Positions 24,592 to 32,575 of a DNA stretch of 64,000 nucleotides are shown in pieces. The position numbers and the translations under genes were made by a program. The stretch is from Micromonospora noduli. GTDB lineage: Bacteria > Actinomycetota > Actinomycetes > Mycobacteriales > Micromonosporaceae. A model generated the notes under the pieces. The model was given only the letters and a program-made list of their open reading frames with translations. It was not told where the DNA came from and searched no databases. Within the stretch, counting starts at the first letter, position 1. Every line of letters starts with the position of its first letter. The stretch lies in assembly GCF_003264365.1 (NCBI RefSeq), contig NZ_PYAK01000032.1:1-64000 (forward strand). The letters are read 5' to 3'.

Positions 24592-24690
24592 AATCAGCTT
24601 TTTCGGCCTAGCATCCCGATGTTAAGCGGATGTAACACCGAGGTAGCGGCTCTCTCGAGGGCGGCGACCACGACAGAAGGAGAGACAAGC

Positions 24691-25977
24691 GTGCGACGTC
24701 GATCGATAATCGGCACTTCTCTGGCTGTGGTCACCGCCATGAGCCTGGCCGCGTGCGGCGGCGATGACGGCGGCGAGGGCTCGAAGACCGTTCGCGTGAC
24801 ACTTGTCAACCACGTGTGGACCGAGAACATCAAGAAGGCCCTACCGGAGTTCGAGAAGCAGTCCGGCCTCACTGTGGAAGTCACCCAGCTCGGCGAGGAC
24901 CAGCTCTCCGACCAGTACAACGTCAAACTGAACGCCGGCTCCACCGACCTCGACGTGATGATGTACCGGCCCCTGCAGGAGGGGAAGCTGTTCGGCAAGA
25001 ACAAGTACCTCGCCGACCTGAGCGAGAAGGTCAAGTCCGACAGCGCCTTCGAGTTCGGTGACTTCCAGGCTGGGCCGGTGCAGGCGACGACCTATGAGGA
25101 CAAGGTCGTCGGTCTGCCGATCATCACCGAGCAGGAGGTCCTCTACTACCGCAAGGACCTGCTGACGAAGTCCGGCTTCACCGCGCCGCCCAAGACCCTC
25201 GACGAGCTCAAGGCACAGGCCGCGAAGATCGAGGCCGACAACCCGGGCGTCGCCGGCTTCGTCGCACGTACCGGCAAGGCCGCCGCCGTCACACAGTTCT
25301 CCAGCTTCCTCTTCAGCTTCGGCGGCGACTTCGTGGACGCCAGCGGGAAGGCCACTGTCAGCACCGAGCAGGCCAAGCAGGCGTACGCCTACTACGGCGG
25401 GCTGCTCAGGGACCACGGCCCGGAGAACATCAGCACCGACATGAGCTGGTCGGAGGCGATGGCGATCTTCACGCAGGGCAAGGCCGCCTTCTACACCGAG
25501 GCCAACTCGCTCTACAAGAACGCCACCGACCCGACCAAGTCCAAGGTCGTCGACTCCGTCGGCTTCGCCGCCTTCCCGGCCGGCCCGGCCGGATCGAAGC
25601 CGTACAACATCCCCTCCTGGGCGCTCGGCATGAACGACAGCTCGGAGAACAAGGACAACGCCTGGAAGTTCATCCAGTGGGCGGCCGGCAAGGAGCAGGC
25701 GCTGGCGCAGCAGACGGCCGGCGTACCCGGTGCCCGTACCTCGGTCTGGGCCAACCCGGCGAGCACCGCGACCCTGCCGAAGGACCTTGCCGAGGCCAAC
25801 ACGGTCAGCACCGCCAACGGCGTCGGGCACGACCGTCCGTTGGTGGTCAAGGTGGCTGAGGCGCGGGAGATCGTCGGCCAGCCGATCGTCGACGCGATCA
25901 CCGGCAAGGACGCCGCCAGCTCGGCGGACGCGGCGAACGCGGCGTTCCAGAAGTTCCTCGACGACGAGGCGAAGTAA
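24691..25977 (+). CDS. Family 1 extracellular sugar/sugar-acid binding lipoprotein
   Basis: 428 aa ABC substrate-binding protein (MalE/UgpB-like, COG1653). The signal peptide ends with lipobox SLAAC and is followed by a Gly/Asp-rich linker. The N-lobe shows VRVTLVNHVWTENIKKALPE, and the conserved GLPIITEQEVLYYRKDLL segment occurs near residue 140. GAAGGAGAG precedes the GTG at 24691; upstream in-frame starts have no signal-peptide character. It delivers substrate to the two downstream permeases. The operon has no ATPase, as is usual for CUT1 systems in actinomycetes, which share an MsiK-type ATPase. The linked enzymes suggest an aldonate or uronate ligand. Confidence 0.88.
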   Translation: MRRRSIIGTSLAVVTAMSLAACGGDDGGEGSKTVRVTLVNHVWTENIKKALPEFEKQSGLTVEVTQLGEDQLSDQYNVKLNAGSTDLDVMMYRPLQEGKLFGKNKYLADLSEKVKSDSAFEFGDFQAGPVQATTYEDKVVGLPIITEQEVLYYRKDLLTKSGFTAPPKTLDELKAQAAKIEADNPGVAGFVARTGKAAAVTQFSSFLFSFGGDFVDASGKATVSTEQAKQAYAYYGGLLRDHGPENISTDMSWSEAMAIFTQGKAAFYTEANSLYKNATDPTKSKVVDSVGFAAFPAGPAGSKPYNIPSWALGMNDSSENKDNAWKFIQWAAGKEQALAQQTAGVPGARTSVWANPASTATLPKDLAEANTVSTANGVGHDRPLVVKVAEAREIVGQPIVDAITGKDAASSADAANAAFQKFLDDEAK

Positions 25978-25988
25978 CCCACGCGCCG

Positions 25989-26016
25989 GGCGGCGGGGCC
26001 GACCGGCTCCGCCGCC
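25989..26016 (+). other. GC hairpin between binding-protein and permease genes
   Basis: GGCGGCGG pairs with CCGCCGCC, continued by GGCC/GGCT inside, in the 75-bp gap between the lipoprotein stop and the first permease. Such hairpins often protect the upstream mRNA and give an excess of binding protein over permease. This role is inferred. Confidence 0.5.
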
Positions 26017-26052
26017 TCGCCGGGACCTGACCCCTCCAACCCGGAGTTCTCA

Positions 26053-27006
26053 ATGTCAGCCGTTCTCACCCCCCGTACTGATTCGCCCAAGGCCCCCGCG
26101 GCGTCAGTGGATACGACGTCGGCCTGGTCGCGTTGGGCCAACGAACACCGCAAGTGGCTCTTCGCGGCACCCGCCATGGCGTTCGTCGCCGTGCTGATCA
26201 TCTTTCCGGTGGCGTGGACCGGGTACCTGAGCCTGACCGACGCCGAGGGTTCGGTACGCGCCGAGTCCGAGTTCATCGGCTTCCAGAACTACCTCGACGT
26301 GCTCACCGACACCGACCGGTTCTGGCCGGCGGTCTGGCGCACTGTCCTCTTCACCGGCGTCGTGTTGTTCTTCGAGGTCATTCTCGGCATGGCGATCGCC
26401 CTGCTGCTGTGGCGGCCCTTCCGCGGTGAGAAGTGGGTCCGCGTCGCGATCCTCCTGCCGCTGGTGGCCACCCCGGTGGCGGTCGGCATGATGTGGCGCC
26501 TGATCTTCGACCCCAACATCGGGATGGCGAACCAGCTGCTCGGCTGGATCGGCATCGGCCCCCAGCCCTGGCTGGCCGGGCAGCACTCGGCCCTGCCGAC
26601 GACGATGTTCATCGACATCTGGCAGTGGACGCCGATGGTCGTGCTGATCCTGCTCGCCGGGCTCACCTCGCTGTCCGACGAGCCCCAGGAGGCGGCCCGG
26701 ATCGACGGCGCCAGCAGCTGGCAGCGGTTCCGGCACGTCACCCTCCCGCTGCTGATGCCCACGGTGATCGTCGCCATCCTGCTGCGTGGCATCGACGCGT
26801 TGAAGACGTTCGACATCCTCTACGCCACCAAGGGGCGCGGCGGCGGGTCGTTCCACGAGGTCGAGACCCTCAACGTGTACGCGTACGGCCTCAGCTTCGA
26901 CTACAACGACTACGGCGTCTCCTCGACCGTCCTCATCATCTTCTTCCTGATCATCATCGGGGTGATGTGGGCCCTCACCTATCGCAAGAAGGGGCTGGGC
27001 CGATGA
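26053..27006 (+). CDS. Sugar ABC transporter permease (MalF/UgpA-like)
   Basis: 317 aa CUT1-type permease. A hydrophilic N-terminus of about 45 residues precedes six membrane segments. The EAA coupling loop is EPQEAARIDGASSWQRFRHV, which docks a MsiK-like ATPase. A conserved periplasmic segment is IGFQNYLDVLTDTDRFWPAV. The stop overlaps the next start in ATGA. It works with the downstream MalG-like permease and the upstream lipoprotein. Confidence 0.88.
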   Translation: MSAVLTPRTDSPKAPAASVDTTSAWSRWANEHRKWLFAAPAMAFVAVLIIFPVAWTGYLSLTDAEGSVRAESEFIGFQNYLDVLTDTDRFWPAVWRTVLFTGVVLFFEVILGMAIALLLWRPFRGEKWVRVAILLPLVATPVAVGMMWRLIFDPNIGMANQLLGWIGIGPQPWLAGQHSALPTTMFIDIWQWTPMVVLILLAGLTSLSDEPQEAARIDGASSWQRFRHVTLPLLMPTVIVAILLRGIDALKTFDILYATKGRGGGSFHEVETLNVYAYGLSFDYNDYGVSSTVLIIFFLIIIGVMWALTYRKKGLGR

Positions 27007-27818
27007 AGCCGAGCAAGCCGTACCGGGTGTTCCGCAACTCGGCTCTCGTCGTCGTGGTGTTCGCGCTGATGGCGCCGTTGCTCTGGATGATCGCCGCGTC
27101 GTTCAAGACCAACGTGGACATCTACGACACCGCAAAGGCGTTCGTCTTCTCGCCCAGCCTGAAGAACTACGAGACCGTCCTCCAGCAGGCCAACTATCTC
27201 GAGTTCATCGGCAACAGCCTCTGGGTGGCGTTCGCGGCCACCACGCTCTCGCTCCTGCTGGGGGTGCCCGCCGCGTACTCGATGAGCCGCTTCAACATGA
27301 AGAAGTCGGCGCTCGTCGTGCTCATGGCCCGGGTGATCCCGGGCGTCTCGCTGCTGGTGCCGTGGTACTACGTCTTCTCGAACCTGAAGCTGGTCGGCGG
27401 GTTCAGCGTGCTGATCCTGAGCCACATGTTCGTGTCGCTCCCGCTGATCGTCTACATCATGATGGGCTACTTTGACGGCCTGCCGACCGAGTTGGAAGAG
27501 GCGGCGCTGGTCGACGGGCTGACCCACATCGGCGCGTTCCGGCGGATCACCCTGCCGCTGTCGGTGCCCGGCGTCGCGACCGCCGGCATCCTCTCGTTCA
27601 TCTTCTCCTGGAACAACTTCATGTTCGCCCTGGTGCTCTCCGGCTCCGACACCAAGACGCTGCCCGTGGCGATCTTCGACTTCGTCGGCTACGCCAGCAT
27701 CGACTGGGGCGGCCTGATGGCCGCCGCGACAGTGGTCACCCTGCCGATCATGCTGATCGCCCTGTTCGTGCAGAAGTACGTCGTCTCCGGCCTCACCGCC
27801 GGTGCCACGAAGGGCTGA
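27003..27818 (+). CDS. Sugar ABC transporter permease (MalG/UgpE-like)
   Basis: 271 aa CUT1-type permease with six membrane segments. The first is around residues 12-32 (SALVVVVFALMAPLLWMIA), followed by SFKTNVDIY, a typical early periplasmic segment. The EAA loop is ELEEAALVDGLTHIGAFRRI. The ATG at 27003 lies in the ATGA overlap with the upstream permease. The galactonate dehydratase gene starts eight bases downstream, so transport and catabolism are cotranscribed. Confidence 0.88.
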   Translation: MKPSKPYRVFRNSALVVVVFALMAPLLWMIAASFKTNVDIYDTAKAFVFSPSLKNYETVLQQANYLEFIGNSLWVAFAATTLSLLLGVPAAYSMSRFNMKKSALVVLMARVIPGVSLLVPWYYVFSNLKLVGGFSVLILSHMFVSLPLIVYIMMGYFDGLPTELEEAALVDGLTHIGAFRRITLPLSVPGVATAGILSFIFSWNNFMFALVLSGSDTKTLPVAIFDFVGYASIDWGGLMAAATVVTLPIMLIALFVQKYVVSGLTAGATKG

Positions 27819-27825
27819 CCGGGAC

Positions 27826-28974
27826 ATGACGACGATCGCGAAGGTGGAGACGTTCCTGGTCGCGCCCCGCTGGCTGTTCGTCCGGATCGAGACGGAGTCC
27901 GGCATCGTCGGCTGGGGCGAGGCGACCTGCGAGGGCCGGTCCGAGACCGTGCGCACGGCCGTCCACCAACTCAGCGAGCTGCTCACGGGTCGGGACGCCC
28001 TGCGCATCGAGGACCACTGGCAGGTGCTGACCAAGGGGTCCTTCTACCGGGGTGGCCCGATCCTGGCCAGCGCGGTTTCCGGTCTGGACCAGGCGCTCTG
28101 GGACATCGCCGGTAAGCACTACGGCGCTCCCGTGCACCAGCTCCTCGGTGGGCCGGTCCGGGACCGGATCAGGGTCTACGGCTGGATCGGTGGTGACGAG
28201 CCCGCCGAGATCCGCGACCAGATCAGCGCCCGGATAGAGGCGGGCCTGACCGCTGTGAAGATGAACGCGTCCGGGCGGATGGGCGCGCTCGCCTCGGTCG
28301 CCGACCTCGACGCGGTGGTGCAGCGGGTGGCCGTCGCCCGCGAGGTCCTCGGCGACGACCGCGACGTCGCTGTCGACTTCCACGGTCGGTTCACCCTCGC
28401 CAACGTCCGGCGGGTCGCCCCGCTGCTGGAGCCGTACCGGCCGTTCTTCCTGGAAGAACCGGTGGTGCCGGAGAACTCGCACCTGATCGGTGAGGCCGTC
28501 CGCTGCACCACCACCCCCATCTCGACGGGGGAGCGGCTCTACAGCCGGCAGGAGTTCCTGCCCGTGTTGCAGGCCGGCATCGCCGTGGCCCAGCCGGACC
28601 TCGCGCACGCCGGCGGCATCACCGAGGTTCGCAAGATCGCCACGTTGGCCGAGCTGTACGACGTGCAGCTCGCCCCGCACTGCCCGCTCGGGCCGATCGC
28701 CCTCGCCGCCTGCCTCCAGGTCGGCTTCGCCACACCCAACTTCCTGATCCAGGAACAGAGCATCGGCATCCACTACAACCAGGGGGCCGAGGTGCTCGAC
28801 TACTGCCTCGACCAGACCCCGCTGACCTTCGTCGACGGGTACGTGCAGCGGTTGACAGCGCCAGGTCTCGGCATCGAGATCGACGAACACGCCGTGCGGA
28901 CCGCTGACAAGCGCGGGCACGCCTGGCGCAGCCCGACCTGGCGGCACCCCGACGGCTCCTACGCGGAGTGGTGA
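27826..28974 (+). CDS. dgoD: D-galactonate dehydratase
   Basis: 382 aa, the same length as E. coli DgoD. Enolase-superfamily motifs of this group are VDFHGR (metal Asp plus His), FFLEEPVVPEN (Glu), STGERLYSRQEF (Glu), HAGGITEVRKIATLAE and APHCPLGPIALAACLQ (catalytic His). The enzyme dehydrates D-galactonate to 2-keto-3-deoxy-D-galactonate. No ketodeoxygalactonate kinase or aldolase is encoded nearby, so the later steps must come from elsewhere. The ATG at 27826 begins the conserved strand IAKVETFLVAPRWLFVRIET. Substrate breadth in this family varies, so the exact aldonate is inferred. Confidence 0.85.
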   Translation: MTTIAKVETFLVAPRWLFVRIETESGIVGWGEATCEGRSETVRTAVHQLSELLTGRDALRIEDHWQVLTKGSFYRGGPILASAVSGLDQALWDIAGKHYGAPVHQLLGGPVRDRIRVYGWIGGDEPAEIRDQISARIEAGLTAVKMNASGRMGALASVADLDAVVQRVAVAREVLGDDRDVAVDFHGRFTLANVRRVAPLLEPYRPFFLEEPVVPENSHLIGEAVRCTTTPISTGERLYSRQEFLPVLQAGIAVAQPDLAHAGGITEVRKIATLAELYDVQLAPHCPLGPIALAACLQVGFATPNFLIQEQSIGIHYNQGAEVLDYCLDQTPLTFVDGYVQRLTAPGLGIEIDEHAVRTADKRGHAWRSPTWRHPDGSYAEW

Positions 28975-29005
28975 GACCCCGACCGGCAAGAACGAAAGGC
29001 ACCCC

Positions 29006-30235
29006 GTGAAGATCGTCGCAGCAGACATCATCGTGACCAGCCCCGACCGGAACTTCGTCACCCTCAAGATCACCACTGATGAGGGCATCACCGGTCTGGG
29101 CGACGCCACGCTCAACGGCCGTGAGCTCTCCGTCGCCTCGTACCTGCGCGACCACGTCGCCCCGCTGCTGATGGGACGGGACCCGCACCGGATCGAGGAC
29201 ACCTGGCAGTTCCTGTACCGGTCGGCGTACTGGCGGCGGGGCCCGGTCACCATGGCGGCCATCGCCGCGGTGGACGTCGCGCTGTGGGACATCTTGGCCA
29301 AGGCAGCTGGCATGCCGCTGTACCAACTGCTGGGCGGCGCGTCGCGCACCGGCATCATGGCGTACGGGCACGCGTCGGGGCGGGACATCCCCGAGCTGTT
29401 CGACTCGATCCGTCGCCACCTCGACGAGGGCTTCCGGTCGATCCGGGTGCAGACCTCGGTGCCGGGGATCAACGCGGTCTACGGCGTGGCAGCGCAACCC
29501 AGTTCCACCGGCCAGCGCTACGACTACGAGCCCGCCCAGCGCACCCCGCTGCCCGCCGAGGAGGACTGGGACACCCGCGCGTACCTGCGCCATCTGCCGT
29601 CGGTCTTCGAGGCGGTGCGCGGCGAGTTCGGCCCGGAGTTGCCGCTGCTGCACGACGGTCACCACCGGATGACCCCGATCCAGGCCGCCAAGCTCGGCAA
29701 GGCCCTCGAACCGTACGACCTGTTCTGGTTGGAGGACTGCACCCCGGCCGAGAACCAGGAGGCGCTGCGGCTGGTCCGCCAGCACACCACCACCCCGCTG
29801 GCCATCGGTGAGGTCTTCAACACGGTCTGGGACTACCAGACCCTGATCCGGGAGCAGCTGATCGACTACGTCCGGTCCGCTGTCACCCACACCGGCGGCA
29901 TCACCGCCATGCGCAAGCTGCTCGACTTCGCCGCGCAGTACCAGATCAAGTCCGGCATCCACGGCCCCACCGACATCTCCCCGGTGGGCATGGCCGCGGC
30001 GCTGCACCTGGACCTGGCCATCCACAACTTCGGGATCCAGGAGTACATGAAGCACACCCCGCTGGCCAACGAGGTGTTCCGGCAGTCGTTCACCTTCACC
30101 GACGGCTACCTGCACCCGGGCGACCAGCCGGGGCTCGGGGTGGAGCTCGACGAGGAGGCGGCGGCCCGGTTCCCGTACGAGCCGGCGTACCTGCCGTTCA
30201 ACCGACTGAAGGACGGCACGGTTCATGACTGGTGA
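29006..30235 (+). CDS. manD: D-mannonate dehydratase family protein (enolase superfamily)
   Basis: 409 aa ManD/RspA-type enzyme. Diagnostic features are the N-terminal IVTSPDRNFVTLKITTDEGI, the capping-domain insertion QRTPLPAEEDWDTRAYLRHL, LLHDGHHRMTPIQAAKL, FWLEDCTPAENQE, LAIGEVFNTVWDYQTLI and IKSGIHGPTDISPVGMAAA. The product from D-mannonate is 2-keto-3-deoxy-D-gluconate. Family members range from efficient mannonate dehydratases to weak gluconate/mannonate enzymes and cannot be separated by eye. GAAAGG precedes the start. The 3' end overlaps the gluconokinase start by 11 bp. Confidence 0.88.
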   Translation: MKIVAADIIVTSPDRNFVTLKITTDEGITGLGDATLNGRELSVASYLRDHVAPLLMGRDPHRIEDTWQFLYRSAYWRRGPVTMAAIAAVDVALWDILAKAAGMPLYQLLGGASRTGIMAYGHASGRDIPELFDSIRRHLDEGFRSIRVQTSVPGINAVYGVAAQPSSTGQRYDYEPAQRTPLPAEEDWDTRAYLRHLPSVFEAVRGEFGPELPLLHDGHHRMTPIQAAKLGKALEPYDLFWLEDCTPAENQEALRLVRQHTTTPLAIGEVFNTVWDYQTLIREQLIDYVRSAVTHTGGITAMRKLLDFAAQYQIKSGIHGPTDISPVGMAAALHLDLAIHNFGIQEYMKHTPLANEVFRQSFTFTDGYLHPGDQPGLGVELDEEAAARFPYEPAYLPFNRLKDGTVHDW

Positions 30236-30776
30236 GCGGCGCGGCGCCCGGCCCACCCGGCATGTCGTGGTGATGGGTGTCTCCGGGGCCGGCAAGACCA
30301 CTGTGGCGCGCGGGATCGGCGCGGCGACGGGGCTGACGTTCGCCGAGGCGGACGAGTTCCACTCCCCGCAGAACGTGGCGCGGATGCGTTCCGGCGTACC
30401 GCTGGACGACACCACCCGGTGGCCCTGGCTGCGGGACATCGCCGGGTGGATCGCCGATCGCGGCGCGGAGGGCCGCTCGACGGTGCTGGCCTGCTCGGCC
30501 TTGAAGCGGTCGTACCGGGATGTGCTCCGTCAGGGCCCCCTCCCTGTGGACTTCGTGCACCTGGACGGGCCGGCGGAGGTCATCCGAGCCCGACTGGCCC
30601 GGCGCGAGGGGCACTACATGCCGGCCAGTCTGCTGGAGTCGCAGCTCGCCACGCTGGAACCGGCAGAGCCGGACGAGTCGGTGCTCGTACTCGATGTCTC
30701 GCTGCCCCCGGAGGCCCTGGTCGCGGCGGCCGTCAAGGGTCTCGGTCTGCCGGCTTCGGTGCCGGTGGGGGAGTAG
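30225..30776 (+). CDS. gntK: Gluconokinase (GntK type)
   Basis: 183 aa P-loop kinase converting D-gluconate to 6-phosphogluconate. Walker A is MGVSGAGKTT, and the substrate region EADEFHSPQNVARMRSGVPL with DDTTRWPWLRDIAGWI is diagnostic. ACSALKRSYRDVLR and the lid REGHYMPASLLESQLATLE follow. The ATG at 30225 lies inside the end of manD, implying coupling. Together with the two sugar-acid dehydratases it indicates that the operon handles more than one aldonate. One of these, gluconate, would enter the pentose phosphate route. Confidence 0.9.
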   Translation: MTGERRGARPTRHVVVMGVSGAGKTTVARGIGAATGLTFAEADEFHSPQNVARMRSGVPLDDTTRWPWLRDIAGWIADRGAEGRSTVLACSALKRSYRDVLRQGPLPVDFVHLDGPAEVIRARLARREGHYMPASLLESQLATLEPAEPDESVLVLDVSLPPEALVAAAVKGLGLPASVPVGE

Positions 30777-30809
30777 CGGGACCGCGCGTCCAACGCCACT
30801 TCGGGCATG

Positions 30810-30828
30810 TTAGGTTAGCCTGCCCTAA
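30810..30828 (+). promoter_or_regulatory. Iron box (DmdR/IdeR-type operator)
   Basis: TTAGGTTAGCCTGCCCTAA matches 16 of 19 positions of the actinobacterial iron box (TTAGGTTAGGCTCACCTAA type). It lies 41 bp upstream of the ATG of a two-gene ABC exporter operon. Repression by an iron-loaded DtxR-family regulator, with induction under iron starvation, is predicted. No other gene is close enough to own it. Confidence 0.75.
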
Positions 30829-30868
30829 TCATAGTGGAGTCTGTCGCCGTGCCCTCATCGATCCGAGC

Positions 30869-32575
30869 ATGACAGTCGCCGAGACCACCGGTGGCGTGGT
30901 GCTCCGTCGCGCGCTGCGTCGACAGCGCGCCCGGGTGGCCGGCGGCATCGCGCTGCTCTGCACCCACCAGGCCACCGAAGCCCTCGTCCCGGTGGCCATC
31001 GGCGTGGTCATCGACAGTGCGGTGGCCACCGGGGACGTCCGCGCCCTGCTGCTCTCGCTGGCAGCCCTGGCCGCCCTGTTCACAGTGCTCGCCTTCGCCT
31101 ACCGGGCCGGCGCACGACTGGCGTTCGCTGCCGTCGAACACGAGGCGCACGCCACCCGGGTCGAGATCGTCCGCAGCGCCCTCGACCCGCGCGGACGCCG
31201 GTCGGGCATGCGCGACGGCGAACTGCTCTCCGTGACGGCCTCCGACGCCGAGCTGTCCGCGCTCGTCGTGCGGGTCGCGGGACTCACCGCCGCGGCGCTC
31301 ACCGCCATCGTGGTCGCGGCCGTCGCGCTGCTCGTCGTCGACATTCCTCTCGGCCTCGGGGTGCTCATCGGCGTACCCCTGCTGGTCGTCGCCCTCCAGC
31401 GGATGGCGCCGCTGCTCACCCGGCGCAGCACGTCGCAGCAGGAGGCGCTCGCCGCCACGACCGCCCTTGCCGTCGACCTCGTCAGCGGCCTGCGCGTGCT
31501 GCGCGGCATCGGCGCACAGGACCACGCCGCCCGCCGGTACGCGGGAGCCAGCCGGCACGCGCTCGACGTCACCCTGCGCGCCGCCACCACAAAGGGTCTG
31601 CACCTCGGGCTCACCACCACTGTCAACGGCCTCTTCCTCGCGACGGTCGCCGGATTCGCCGGTTGGCTCGCACTACAGGGCCGGCTCACCATCGGCGAGC
31701 TCGTCGCCGTGGTCGGGCTGGCCCAGTTCATCGCCGAGCCGGTGCAGACGCTCGGGTACTGCGTCCAGTTGTTCGCCATGGCCCGAGCCTCTGCGGGGCG
31801 GGTCGCCCGGGTCCTCGGCGCCGCGCCGGTCGTCCAGCCGGGCGACGCCGGGCCGCCCACCCCGAGCCCGTCCCGCCTCGCCCTCGACGGGGTCTCGTAC
31901 GCGGGCCTCGACGACGTCAGCCTGCGCGTCCGCGCCGGTGAGATCCTGGGCGTGCTCGCCTACGACCCGAGCGAGGCCGAGGCGCTGGTGGCGCTGCTGG
32001 CCGGCCGGGTGCCCCGCGCGGACCACCGGGGGACGCTCCGCGTCGACGGCGTGCCCGCCGACGAGCTGCACATCGACGCCGCGCGCGCAGTGGTCCTGGT
32101 CGAGCAGCATGACGTGGCGCTGTTCGAGGGGACGCTGCGGGACAACCTCAGCGCCGGCGCCTCCGTCGACGACGAGGTGCTGCGTGCCGCCGTACGGGCC
32201 GCCGCGGCCGAGGACGTGCTCGCTGCGCACCCGCACGGGTTCGACCGTCTGCTCACCGAACGCGGCGCGAACCTCTCCGGTGGGCAGCGGCAACGGATCG
32301 GGTTGGCCAGGGCGCTCGTCGCCGACCCGCCGGTGCTGGTGCTGCACAACCCCACCACGGCTGTCGACGCGGTGACCGAGGGGTTGCTCGCCACCAGGCT
32401 GGCCGAGGCTCGCGGGGCGGGCACCCGCGGCACGGTTGTGATCACCACCAGCCCGGCGCTGCTGCGGATCACCGACCGGGTCGCGGTGATCGACCGGGGA
32501 CGGGTCGTCGCCGAGGGTCCGCACGAGCGGTTACTCGCCAGCGACCCCCGCTACCGGGAGGAAACCCTGCGATGA
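30869..32575 (+). CDS. ABC exporter half-transporter with degenerate ATPase site (siderophore-type, subunit 1)
   Basis: 568 aa: a type I exporter membrane domain (about 1-320, six membrane segments) followed by an ATPase domain. The ATPase keeps the signature NLSGGQRQRIGLARAL. It lacks Walker A (VLAYDPSEAEAL in place of a GxxGxGKS loop), has Walker B VLVLHNPTTAVD (Asp and Glu replaced by His and Asn) and no H-loop His (VITTS). It therefore cannot hydrolyse ATP by itself and must pair with the next gene product, which has the complementary defect. An iron box upstream points to siderophore export or ferri-siderophore handling. The ATG at 30869 has no clear ribosome site; a short or absent leader is possible. 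Confidence 0.85.
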   Translation: MTVAETTGGVVLRRALRRQRARVAGGIALLCTHQATEALVPVAIGVVIDSAVATGDVRALLLSLAALAALFTVLAFAYRAGARLAFAAVEHEAHATRVEIVRSALDPRGRRSGMRDGELLSVTASDAELSALVVRVAGLTAAALTAIVVAAVALLVVDIPLGLGVLIGVPLLVVALQRMAPLLTRRSTSQQEALAATTALAVDLVSGLRVLRGIGAQDHAARRYAGASRHALDVTLRAATTKGLHLGLTTTVNGLFLATVAGFAGWLALQGRLTIGELVAVVGLAQFIAEPVQTLGYCVQLFAMARASAGRVARVLGAAPVVQPGDAGPPTPSPSRLALDGVSYAGLDDVSLRVRAGEILGVLAYDPSEAEALVALLAGRVPRADHRGTLRVDGVPADELHIDAARAVVLVEQHDVALFEGTLRDNLSAGASVDDEVLRAAVRAAAAEDVLAAHPHGFDRLLTERGANLSGGQRQRIGLARALVADPPVLVLHNPTTAVDAVTEGLLATRLAEARGAGTRGTVVITTSPALLRITDRVAVIDRGRVVAEGPHERLLASDPRYREETLR

